A program made the position numbers and the translations under genes. From positions 1 through 64,000 of the forward strand of contig DATJNA010000016.1 of NCBI GenBank assembly GCA_035508435.1: 64,000 bases of DNA. The letters are read 5' to 3'. Positions within the stretch are counted from its first letter, which is position 1; every line of letters begins with the position of its first letter. This DNA comes from JASHVB01 sp035508435. GTDB lineage: Bacteria; Pseudomonadota; Alphaproteobacteria; Acetobacterales; Acetobacteraceae. Below the pieces are notes generated by a model. It was not told where the DNA came from and searched no databases. It saw only the letters and a program-made list of their open reading frames with translations. Below are positions 57,124 through 64,000 of this stretch, one piece after another.

Positions 57124-58164
57124 ATGCCGACCCTGCTCTTGCTCGGCGATGTCAATCTGATGAACGTGGACGATCCAGCCGTGCCGTTTGCACGCGTGCG
57201 TGACATGTTCCGCGCCGCCGATCTGGTGTTTGCCAATCTCGAATGCTGCCTGTATCGACCGCCGCAACGACATTCGTTTCACAATGAGGGCTTCTTCGCC
57301 GATCCTGCCATCGGGGGCCAGGCCTTGCTCGACGCCGGCATCGCGGCGGTCGGCATAGCCAACAACGTGAATTACGGCGACGCAGCGATCCTTGCCACCA
57401 TCGCGCAACTGGATGCCATCGGCGTGCAGCATACCGGCGCCGGCGCCGGCCTTGACGCGGCGCGAGCGCCCGCGATTGTGCAACGCGGCGGACTGCGTTT
57501 CGGCTTCCTGCAACGCAGTTCGGTCTACTGGCCCACCAACCATGAGGCTGGACCGCACGATCCCGGCATCGCGGTGATCCGCGGCCATACCGCCTATCAG
57601 GTGCCGCTGCATAAGACGCGGCCCGAAATGCCGCCGATGAATCGCCCCGGCATTCCGCCGGTCATCATCACCTGGGCCGACCCAGCCTATCTGCGAGCGT
57701 TCACTGACGATATTGCAGCGCTGCGCGCGCAGGCTGACGTGGTGGTGGCGTCCTGCCATTGGGGCCTGCACAAGGAGGTGCTGGCCTATATGCGCGAGAT
57801 CGCCCATGCCGCGATCGATGCCGGCGCCGATATCGTATTCGGCCACGGCCCGCATTATTCGTTGGCGGTCGAGGCGTATCGCGGCAGGCCTATCTTCTAT
57901 GGCCTTGGCAGCTTCAGTTTCCACACCGGCCATGGCGGCCGCCGTCATGGCGACTGGATTGGCATGATGGCAACCGCGCAATTCGCCGAGCACGGGCTGG
58001 CGACGGTCGGCTTCCGCTTCGTCCGCCACAATGACCGCAACGAAACGGTGCCTTGCACGCTCGCGGCAGAGCAAGCGGAACTGGCGGACATTGTCGAGCG
58101 GAGCGCTGCCTTCGGCACGCGGCTGAACGTGCATGGAGACGTCGTGGATGTCGCGCTGAACTAA
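57124..58164 (+). CDS. CapA family protein
   Basis: This 346-residue metallophosphoesterase-like protein resembles CapA (poly-gamma-glutamate synthesis). Marks: LLLLGDVNLMNVDD (~residue 4), FANLECCLY, AVGIANNVNYGD, then VVVASCHWGLHKEV and DIVFGHGPHYSLAVEAYRG with the metal-binding histidines. The capsule role is known for Bacillus CapA; in proteobacteria without capBC the function is unknown and none is seen here. No signal peptide. GGAGCG precedes the ATG. Confidence 0.88.
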   Translation: MPTLLLLGDVNLMNVDDPAVPFARVRDMFRAADLVFANLECCLYRPPQRHSFHNEGFFADPAIGGQALLDAGIAAVGIANNVNYGDAAILATIAQLDAIGVQHTGAGAGLDAARAPAIVQRGGLRFGFLQRSSVYWPTNHEAGPHDPGIAVIRGHTAYQVPLHKTRPEMPPMNRPGIPPVIITWADPAYLRAFTDDIAALRAQADVVVASCHWGLHKEVLAYMREIAHAAIDAGADIVFGHGPHYSLAVEAYRGRPIFYGLGSFSFHTGHGGRRHGDWIGMMATAQFAEHGLATVGFRFVRHNDRNETVPCTLAAEQAELADIVERSAAFGTRLNVHGDVVDVALN

Positions 58165-58219
58165 GGCGCCGCACGGCAATGCGCTATCGCGTTGTCAGGG
58201 TGGAGAGCGCAACGAGGCG

Positions 58220-58252
58220 ATCATCGCGAGGGGCGAAGCGCCGAAGCGATCT
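58220..58252. repeat. Half copy of the dispersed repeat, inside a gene end
   Basis: ATCATCGCGAGGGGCGAAGC followed by GCCGAAGCGATCT matches one arm of the dispersed repeat (GTCATTGCGAG...GAAGCAATCC type). It encodes the last ~9 residues and stop of the M23 gene on the minus strand. Confidence 0.6.
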
Positions 58253-58868
58253 CGGCGTGATTAACGTGCCTCACCATCGCGTAGGATTTGGTCGGCGGGA
58301 TTTTGCCATCGGATGCCACCATGTCGGCGAGCGTGCGATGGACCGCGTGACATTGGCTCAGCGCCAGGTAGGGTGCCGGATCGACCGCCGTTCCGTCCAC
58401 TATCATGCCGAAAAACAGATGCATGCCGTAGGTCACTCCGCTGTGGCCGACGACGCCGAGCTTCTCACCGGCGCGGACGATGCGCTGCCCCTCCGCGATG
58501 GCCGGCGCGACCATGCCGAGATGGCTGTAGATTCCGATGAAGCCCGGATGCTGCACCAGAATCTGCAGCCCGCCGGGACCGCGGCGTTCCACCCGGATGA
58601 CCACGCCCGCCGTGGTCGCGCGCACCGGCGCGCCCGCCGGGGCAGGCAGATCGATGCCGTTATGGAACGTGCCTGCCAACGGCCGTGCCGGCAATATGCG
58701 CGCACCGAATGGTGAGGAGATGCAGGCGGGCGTGACGGGCGCCAGCATCGGCGCCGCCATGAGCGAACGCGCCGAGGACGGCTCGCACAGCAGTACCAGT
58801 AGAGCCGCCAGTAGCAGACGCGGAAATGTGAGGGATCGGAGGCGGCTGCGATCTACGAACGGGTCCAT
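58221..58868 (-). CDS. M23 peptidase-like protein with altered zinc site
   Basis: This 215-residue protein has a signal peptide or anchor (~residues 15-34, RLLLAALLVLLCEPSSA) and a LytM/M23 domain (SSPFGARILPARPLAGTFHNGIDLP to ~residue 170). HNGID keeps the first two zinc ligands (His, Asp), but the usual HLH is HLF here (TYGMHLFFGM), so the third ligand is Phe. It is therefore probably inactive or a regulator, like other degenerate LytM proteins. The C-terminal IASALRPSR comes from a dispersed repeat. The start at 58868 gives a sensible signal peptide; ATG at 58925 is possible. Confidence 0.82.
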   Translation of the reverse strand: MDPFVDRSRLRSLTFPRLLLAALLVLLCEPSSARSLMAAPMLAPVTPACISSPFGARILPARPLAGTFHNGIDLPAPAGAPVRATTAGVVIRVERRGPGGLQILVQHPGFIGIYSHLGMVAPAIAEGQRIVRAGEKLGVVGHSGVTYGMHLFFGMIVDGTAVDPAPYLALSQCHAVHRTLADMVASDGKIPPTKSYAMVRHVNHAEIASALRPSR

Positions 58869-59251
58869 GGCGCAATCCCGGCCTGGCAGGCCCCGATGCT
58901 CGGCGACGGCCCGGAATGCGTCCACTCAGAAGCCGGTGGGCATGGGACAGTGGCAATGACAATCAGGTGACGGGGACGAAGCCGGACGCGTTGCGACGCA
59001 AACCAACCACGTCATATCGGCCGCGCCGCGTTGCTTCGCGCCACCCGCCATGGCAGGTGCCTTTTGTCAATCCATGCGAGGTCGGACATGGCATGCCGAT
59101 CGGCTTTGCTCAACCGCGTGCAATTCGGCGCCAGCCGGGGCAACCTGCGGTCAAGCGGCTGGATCCAGCGATGGCAGGTCCCTGACCGCCCGCCGCTGAT
59201 GCTTTGGCCGCGCATCGCCCCGCAGTGGCGGCCTGAACCAGGAGCCACAGG
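58869..59251. other. Spacer between divergent M23 and FAD monooxygenase genes
   Basis: 383 bp without a supported gene. It should hold promoters for both divergent genes, but I cannot place them. Two short blocks both containing ATGGCAGGT (around 59050 and 59170) are the only repeat noticed. Confidence 0.45.
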
Positions 59252-60505
59252 ATGCATGTGCTGATCGTGGGTGGCGGCATCGGCGGGCTGGCGACGGCGC
59301 TGTCGTTGCACGCGGCCGGAATCGGCTGCGCCGTCTTCGAACAAGTGCGGGAGCTGCGCGAGCTCGGCGTCGGTATCAACACCCTGCCGCATGCCATCAA
59401 GGAACTGGCGGCGCTCGGGCTGCTGCCGGCGCTCGATCGCTCCGGCATACGCACCCGCGAGCTGATCTATGCCAATCGCTTCGGGCAGGTGGTGTGGCGT
59501 GAGCTGCGCGGTACCGATGCCGGTTTCGACACGCCGCAATTCTCGATTCATCGCGGCAAGCTGCACGGCGTGCTGTTGCAGGCCGTGCGCGAACGGCTGG
59601 GCCCGGCGGCGGTGCACAGCGGCTGCCGGTTGATTGCGTTCACCAATCACGACGACCGCATCGAGGCCAGGTTCGAGCAACGCGATGGCGGCGGCACCTT
59701 CGCCGCCGATGGCGACGTTCTGGTGGGAGCGGATGGCATCCACTCGACATTGCGCGGCATGTGCTATCCGGGTGAGGGAGCGCCGGCGTGGAACGGCACC
59801 ATGCTATGGCGCGGTGCGGCGGACTGGCCGGTCTACGCCGATGGCCGCACCATGGTGATCTCCGGCGGCATGGCGGCAAAATTCGTGTTCTATCCGATCC
59901 ATTTCGATCCGACCGCGCCGGACCAGCGGCTGACCAACTGGGCTGTCATGGCAAAGCTCGCCGATCCCGCCGGTGCGCCGCCGCCGCGGCGCGAGGACTG
60001 GAACCGTCCGGGCGAGTGGGACGACATCGAGCCATTCATGCGCGACCGCTTTCGGCTCGATTTCGTCGATCCGCGGGCGCTAATTGCAGCGTCCGGCACG
60101 TTTTATGAATATCCGCTGTGCGATCGCGACCCGCTGCCGCGTTGGTCGTTCGGACGCGCCACATTGCTCGGTGACGCGGCACATCCGATGTATCCGGTCG
60201 GGTCGAATGGTGCCAGCCAGGCGGTGCTGGATGCTCGCTCGCTGGCGCGGCATTTGGCGAGCGGCGCGCCGGTGGCCGAGGCCCTGGCCGCATACGACGC
60301 CGAGCGGCGGCCGATGACCACCGAGATCGTGCTGAACAATCGCAAAGGTGGCCCAGAGCGCGTGATCGATGTGTTGGAGGAGCGCGCGCCGCACGGCTTC
60401 ACCGATGTCGAGGCGGTGGCGTCCCACACCGAGCGGGAGGCCATCGTGCGCGGCTATGCCACGATGGCTGGTTTCGCCAAGGAGCAGGTGAACGAGGCAG
60501 GGTGA
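59252..60505 (+). CDS. FAD-dependent monooxygenase (aromatic hydroxylase type)
   Basis: This 417-residue class A flavin hydroxylase has the Rossmann start VLIVGGGIGGLATALSLHAAG, the DG fingerprint DVLVGADGIHSTLR (~residue 160) and the second FAD motif ATLLGDAAHPMYPVGSNGASQAVLDA (~residue 305). It belongs with 6-hydroxynicotinate/salicylate-type or phenazine-like monooxygenases; the flavin-dependent oxidoreductase annotation used in relatives fits, and the substrate is unknown. The ATG at 59252 follows CCAGGAG. The neighbouring cupin (minus strand) may belong to the same catabolism, but there is no evidence beyond proximity. Confidence 0.88.
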   Translation: MHVLIVGGGIGGLATALSLHAAGIGCAVFEQVRELRELGVGINTLPHAIKELAALGLLPALDRSGIRTRELIYANRFGQVVWRELRGTDAGFDTPQFSIHRGKLHGVLLQAVRERLGPAAVHSGCRLIAFTNHDDRIEARFEQRDGGGTFAADGDVLVGADGIHSTLRGMCYPGEGAPAWNGTMLWRGAADWPVYADGRTMVISGGMAAKFVFYPIHFDPTAPDQRLTNWAVMAKLADPAGAPPPRREDWNRPGEWDDIEPFMRDRFRLDFVDPRALIAASGTFYEYPLCDRDPLPRWSFGRATLLGDAAHPMYPVGSNGASQAVLDARSLARHLASGAPVAEALAAYDAERRPMTTEIVLNNRKGGPERVIDVLEERAPHGFTDVEAVASHTEREAIVRGYATMAGFAKEQVNEAG

Positions 60506-60507
60506 GC

Positions 60508-60636
60508 GTCATTTCTCATTGCCAGGCGTGATGTACCCCCATCTGCCAGTGCGAGGCGCGAAGCGTTGCGGCTGTCCCGGTGATCAGTAGGTGCGTGCGA
60601 ATGCGCTTGCTGCGGGGCTCCACGCCTCGCAATGAC
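60508..60636. repeat. Dispersed intergenic palindromic repeat, copy D
   Basis: About 129 bp between GTCATTTCTCATTGCC and CACGCCTCGCAATGAC, with GCGAGGCGCGAAGCG and GCTTGC arms inside. Ends are inverted as in copy A. It starts 3 bases after the FAD monooxygenase stop codon. Confidence 0.55.
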
Positions 60637-60701
60637 CGGCCGGCATCGCTCGCCGCTGACCGAACACGGCACGCTTCGCGCTCGGCATGGACTGACGGGC
60701 G

Positions 60702-61154
60702 CTACCCAGGCGGCGGCAGGAAGTTCACCTCGTGCAAACCCGCCAGGCGCACCACTTCTGCCGGGTCGGGCACATTGTTGATCGCCTGGAAAAGGTCCCA
60801 CAGCCGCCGCGTGGGCGAGACCCAGAAGATGCAGGTGATGTTGGCCTCGCTGTGATTGAACAGCCCGTGCGGGATGCCGCGCGGCAGGCGGATCAGATCG
60901 CCGGCGGAAGCCTTGGCGCCCTGCCCATCCAGCATCAGATCGAAGCGGCCTTCCAGCAAGTAAATGAACTCGTCCTGGGTCGGATGGATGTGCGGCGGCA
61001 CGAACGTCCCCGGCGGCAGCAGCGCATGCCACGAGAAACTGCTTTCGGTGAGGCTCAGCGGCGTATAGGTCTGGCCCAGGATGTGCCAGACCAGGCCGTC
61101 CACACTGCTGCCATGCTCTGTGACGCCGGCGGTCATGGGAGGGGGAGAAGGCAT
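60702..61154 (-). CDS. Cupin domain-containing protein
   Basis: This 150-residue single cupin has the first metal motif PPHIHPTQDEFIYLLEGRFDL (His-x-His-x5-Glu, ~residue 53) and the second GIPHGLFNH (~residue 92). It is a small-molecule dioxygenase or binding protein; ligand unknown. The start at 61154 has an AAGGAG ribosome site at good spacing; the upstream ATG at 61199 does not. Divergent from mce. Confidence 0.86.
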   Translation of the reverse strand: MPSPPPMTAGVTEHGSSVDGLVWHILGQTYTPLSLTESSFSWHALLPPGTFVPPHIHPTQDEFIYLLEGRFDLMLDGQGAKASAGDLIRLPRGIPHGLFNHSEANITCIFWVSPTRRLWDLFQAINNVPDPAEVVRLAGLHEVNFLPPPG

Positions 61155-61292
61155 GGCGGAGCTCCTTGCGCGCGGTGGCGGGGGACGGTCACGAGGCAAT
61201 GATCCTATGAGACGGCTCCAGGCTTGCCCAGGGCGCTATGGGTGCGATGATGGGTTTGGCCGGGTGACGGCGCGACGCACGAGGGGGCAGGC

Positions 61293-61709
61293 ATGAAGAT
61301 CAAGCGGGTGGAACATATCGCAATCGCGGTCGATTCGATCGCGGACACGGCCCGCATGTTGCGCGACACGTTCGGCATCGAGGTGGAATACGAAGAGCAG
61401 CGGCCGACCACGAATTTGGCGATGCTGCCGATCGGCGAGACATATCTGGAGCTGTTGCAGGGCAAGGGCTCCAATTCCGCAGTGACGAAATGGATCGATA
61501 CGAAAGGCACGGGCCTCTTCCACATCTGCTTCGAAGTGGCGGACATCGACGCAGCGCTGGCCGAGTTGAAGCAGAAAGGCGTGAAGCTGCGCGACGAGAC
61601 GCCGCGGCCGGGTCATGGCGGCTCGCGCATCGCCTTCATCGATCCCTCGGCGACGGGAAATGTGCTGATCGAGCTTGCGGAATTGCCTGCCGGGCAGCCG
61701 TTGCACTGA
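61293..61709 (+). CDS. mce: Methylmalonyl-CoA epimerase
   Basis: This 138-residue glyoxalase-fold enzyme interconverts (R)- and (S)-methylmalonyl-CoA in propionyl-CoA catabolism. The family start KRVEHIAIAVDSIADTA contains the first metal His; GTGLFHICFEVADIDAAL holds the second, and the final Glu is in VLIELAELP. Length matches the family (~135). Methylmalonyl-CoA mutase and propionyl-CoA carboxylase genes are not in the window. Confidence 0.94.
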   Translation: MKIKRVEHIAIAVDSIADTARMLRDTFGIEVEYEEQRPTTNLAMLPIGETYLELLQGKGSNSAVTKWIDTKGTGLFHICFEVADIDAALAELKQKGVKLRDETPRPGHGGSRIAFIDPSATGNVLIELAELPAGQPLH

Positions 61710-61731
61710 CGCGGGTTGAGGCCGGAAAGGC

Positions 61732-62619
61732 TTACCGGATTGGCGGCACGGGCTGGCGGCCGCCGGCCATTTCCATGGTGATGTGCGGCGTGTCGGCGCG
61801 CCATTCCGCAAACGCGGCACGGATGCGGTCCAGGCGCTCGAATTGCCTGGTGTCAGCGCCGGTTTCAATGGCGCGCAGCGCGTCGTAGGTCTCCGCGATC
61901 CAACCGTTGAGCGGCGGCTTTCCCGCCGCGACACGAGCGGGCGATGCGTGATGGTGACGCATTTGCGGCCGCAGGAAATCGTCGACCACGGCGCCGACCG
62001 TTTCCGGCGCGACCGGCCAGGCCAGCCCGGTCTCGGTAGCGATGCGTGCAACGGCGCCGCGCCAGTCCCGCAGCAGCCGGTCGTAGGACAGCAGCGTGCG
62101 CGGCCGGTCACGCGTCAGCCGTTCCGCTTCCAGCGAATAGTGCAGCCACATCGGTGCCGCGACCTCGATCGGCATGTTGTCACGGCGCTTCAGTGACGCT
62201 GTGACTTCGGCAGGATGCCGCAGCGCGAGCACTGGGGCCACCATGACGTTCATCACTTCGAACACCGGCAGCCAGAGCTGCAGCAACAGCGAGAAGCGAG
62301 GATCCTTCACCACGAAGCAGGGGGTGTCGCCGAATTCGTCCCGCAGCACGGTGACGCAGTTGGCGCCCAACGTCTGCCGCGTCGCGACGTCGATGTCAGC
62401 GCCATCGAAGCGCAGCGAGTCGAACCAGTGGGCGTCGAGCATCTGGAGGATCGATTCGTTCAGCGATGCAATCGGCAGCGATTCCCAGAACCCGGTGGGA
62501 TTATCGAATGCCGCCTCCATCACGCCGGTCGGCGCGGCCGCGCCAAGCAGGCAACTGATGCCGGCTATGGCGGACGTGCCGCTGCGATGCATGCCGAGGA
62601 CCAGGACCGCCTGTCGCAC
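61732..62619 (-). CDS. Sulfotransferase family protein
   Basis: This 295-residue protein has the PAPS 5'-phosphosulfate loop at its very start (VLVLGMHRSGTSAIAGI) and the later 3'-phosphate region (VLALRHPAEVTASLKRRD, ~residue 138). It would transfer sulfate, or is a relative with another role. The start is GTG at 62619; no in-frame ATG is near and the ribosome site is weak. A possible target is a glycan or lipid; the methyltransferase-glycosyltransferase gene is ~15 kb away and not linked. Confidence 0.82.
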   Translation of the reverse strand: MRQAVLVLGMHRSGTSAIAGISCLLGAAAPTGVMEAAFDNPTGFWESLPIASLNESILQMLDAHWFDSLRFDGADIDVATRQTLGANCVTVLRDEFGDTPCFVVKDPRFSLLLQLWLPVFEVMNVMVAPVLALRHPAEVTASLKRRDNMPIEVAAPMWLHYSLEAERLTRDRPRTLLSYDRLLRDWRGAVARIATETGLAWPVAPETVGAVVDDFLRPQMRHHHASPARVAAGKPPLNGWIAETYDALRAIETGADTRQFERLDRIRAAFAEWRADTPHITMEMAGGRQPVPPIR

Positions 62620-62654
62620 GGGGGGTTATCCATGTCTACCGGTTGCCGACGGTC

Positions 62655-63476
62655 TCAGTCCTCCACCGGCGGACGGGTGACGGCGGCGATATACCGGCGC
62701 ACGGAAAATTCCACTGCCTGCTTGCCTCCGGTCGCGATGATGCGATCCCACCACGCGCCATAGACCGGGTCGAACGGCCATGGCCGCAGCACATCGCCAA
62801 TGCGCTGCACCGTGCTCGCATCCAGCGGAATCAGGTCCGGGTAGCTGCGCATGAAGCTCACGTTCTTGTCGGGCGTCACCGTGGCGATGTCGCCGGACAG
62901 CAGAGCGCCCTTGCCGGCGGCACCCTGCGCCCAATGCAGCACCGTAGCGCCGGCGAAATGACCGCCGCAGCGGATCAGCGTGACCCCGGAGGCCAGTTCG
63001 CGCGTCTCGCCCTCCCATAACATGACGGCTGGATCAGGCCGCATCACCCATTTGCGGTCCGCCTGGTGCAGCCAGATCGGAGCGTCGTCGAACGCGCGGC
63101 TCCATTCTACCATCGAGGCGTAATAATGCGGATGGCAGATCGCTATCGCGGCGATCCCACCCAGGGCGCGAACAATCTCGATCGTCGCGTCGTCGATGAA
63201 GCTGATGCAGTCCCACAGAATGTTGCCGGCCGGGTGGCGCAGCAGCAGTGCGCGTTGCGCGATAGCGAAGGACGGCGTGGTGCCGATGCCGATCAGGCCA
63301 GGTTCATGTTGGCGAAACGCGTTGAAATGGGTGCGGCGCATGGCCGCGAGCGTGGTCCAGCTTTGGCCGAGCGGGTTCACGTACTGCCGCTCTTCCTGGC
63401 AGATCGCGCATCCGGGCGGGGGCTGGTCGCTCTCGGGATATTGCGTGCCGCAGGTGGTGCAGATGAAAGCGGGCAT
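62655..63476 (-). CDS. Rubredoxin-like/MBL-fold metallo-hydrolase
   Basis: This 273-residue protein begins with a zinc-ribbon or rubredoxin-like knuckle (CTTCGTQYPESDQPPPGCAI, four cysteines at ~6-27), then a metallo-beta-lactamase fold. The usual HxHxDH motif is replaced by CHPHYYASMVEW (HxHxxAS), though GGHFAGATVLHW and LLSGDIATV keep the next ligands. Close relatives in proteobacteria share this altered motif, so it is a subfamily trait rather than damage. Substrate unknown. The start MPAFICTTCG begins the ribbon; the long upstream frame is non-coding. Divergent from the DUF4396 gene. Confidence 0.85.
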   Translation of the reverse strand: MPAFICTTCGTQYPESDQPPPGCAICQEERQYVNPLGQSWTTLAAMRRTHFNAFRQHEPGLIGIGTTPSFAIAQRALLLRHPAGNILWDCISFIDDATIEIVRALGGIAAIAICHPHYYASMVEWSRAFDDAPIWLHQADRKWVMRPDPAVMLWEGETRELASGVTLIRCGGHFAGATVLHWAQGAAGKGALLSGDIATVTPDKNVSFMRSYPDLIPLDASTVQRIGDVLRPWPFDPVYGAWWDRIIATGGKQAVEFSVRRYIAAVTRPPVED

Positions 63477-63655
63477 GGCAGCCTCCGCGGTCCGAAGGAG
63501 GGCAACAGTGTCGCATGGATTCCCGGCGGGTCCAGACCGGGATGCCGTCATTGCGATGGCAGCAGCGGCGGCCAGGGCAACCCCGGCCTGCCAGGCGGAC
63601 TTTAGGAGGGGAGCATCACGATGCTCAACCCCTGGTCCATGATTGGAGTGCGCAT

Positions 63656-64000
63656 ATGCCCCCAGCGTGGTTGCAATTCCTCGCCGGCATCTATCTGCCG
63701 CTGTCGATGGCGTCCGCATTGCCGATGCCGGCAGACAGCCACCTGGCCGGCCGCCGTCAGCACATCGGCATCATGCAGACCGTCTGGCCGCTGACCATGC
63801 TGTATTGGGGGCCACCCGGCCTGCTGCCCCGTCTCTGGTTCGGGCGTGGCGTTCCGACGTGGCAAGGCAGCGCGCATGACGATCACAAAGGTCATGACGA
63901 TCGCAAGACTGATCGCCCGATGTGGCAGACCACGTTCGCTGGCGCGACGCATTGCGGCGCCCGATGCGCGCGCGGCGATTGCATCGGCGATTGGCTCGCA
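63656..64000 (+). CDS. DUF4396 domain-containing protein (3' end outside window)
   Basis: The open frame runs from ATG 63656 to the window end (115 codons, no stop). It starts MPPAWLQFLAGIYLPLSMAS, then HIGIMQTVWPLTMLYWGPPG, and ends in FAGATHCGARCARGDCIGDW, the Cys-rich signature of DUF4396 membrane proteins (usual form FKGATHCGAGCTLGD). Between them is a His/Asp-rich loop (AHDDHKGHDDRK). It is a multi-helix membrane protein of unknown function, possibly a metal-related carrier given the His/Cys content; that is speculative. TTGGAG lies 7 bases ahead of the ATG. The C-terminal part is missing only because the window ends. Confidence 0.85.
   Translation, partial: MPPAWLQFLAGIYLPLSMASALPMPADSHLAGRRQHIGIMQTVWPLTMLYWGPPGLLPRLWFGRGVPTWQGSAHDDHKGHDDRKTDRPMWQTTFAGATHCGARCARGDCIGDWLA

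Noticed and set aside
55555..58179. 874-residue open frame antisense to the M20 and CapA genes
   Set aside because: It spans two well-supported genes on the opposite strand and shows no domain; open only because of high GC.

Overview
The window is high-GC (about two thirds G+C by eye), gene-dense chromosomal DNA from an alphaproteobacterium. Gene order points to Rhodospirillales, most likely Acetobacteraceae: yqeY-dnaG-rpoD, carA-carB-greA, tig-clpP-clpX-lon-hupB and a marR/petR-type regulator cluster divergent from ilvE. The family assignment is inference; no rRNA or other decisive marker is present.

Layout. 1-3261 is accessory DNA: a 2.7-kb IS1-family element with perfect 19-bp inverted ends, an 8-bp target duplication and three passenger genes, followed by a ~100-bp MITE-like inverted repeat. 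3262-8596 (minus) holds rpoD, dnaG, yqeY and a GFA-family gene. 8597-11879 holds small uncharacterised genes, an FtsB-like gene and a possible PEP-CTERM remnant. 11949-17997 (minus) holds thrC, a GMC oxidoreductase, a dapA-like gene, a ycgN-like gene and mreB. 18174-20604 (plus) holds two duplicated small lipoproteins and glgA. 21053-29107 (minus) holds ada, a taurine-dioxygenase fragment, ilvA, greA, carB and a carA with an extra N-terminal helix-turn-helix.

29266-46660 is mixed metabolism and regulation: a GNAT gene, three SDRs, a MarR gene overlapping a propionyl-CoA synthetase-like gene, a TPP enzyme, the MarR / response regulator / histidine kinase operon divergent from ilvE, an LLM flavin monooxygenase, a succinate-semialdehyde dehydrogenase, a patatin and a methyltransferase-glycosyltransferase fusion. 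46917-54230 is the proteostasis block: tRNA-Leu, tig, clpP, clpX, lon, hupB, tRNA-Val. 54528-64000 is mostly single genes: a low-complexity exported protein, thioesterase, M20 peptidase, CapA, a degenerate M23 peptidase, FAD monooxygenase, cupin, methylmalonyl-CoA epimerase, sulfotransferase, a rubredoxin-like/MBL protein and a DUF4396 gene cut by the window end.

How genes work together: dnaG/rpoD form a macromolecular-synthesis type cluster; carAB supplies carbamoyl phosphate; thrC, ilvA and ilvE cover threonine to branched-chain amino acid metabolism; prpE-like and mce fit propionyl-CoA/methylmalonyl-CoA metabolism; tig, ClpXP and Lon handle folding and proteolysis. A recurrent oddity is repeat DNA at gene 3' ends: 31-bp repeats over the mreB stop codon, a 24-bp duplication over the stop of the Asn/Gly/Met-rich gene, and a dispersed intergenic repeat that supplies the last residues of the M23 gene. 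I saw no CRISPR array, prophage, restriction system or obvious defence island.
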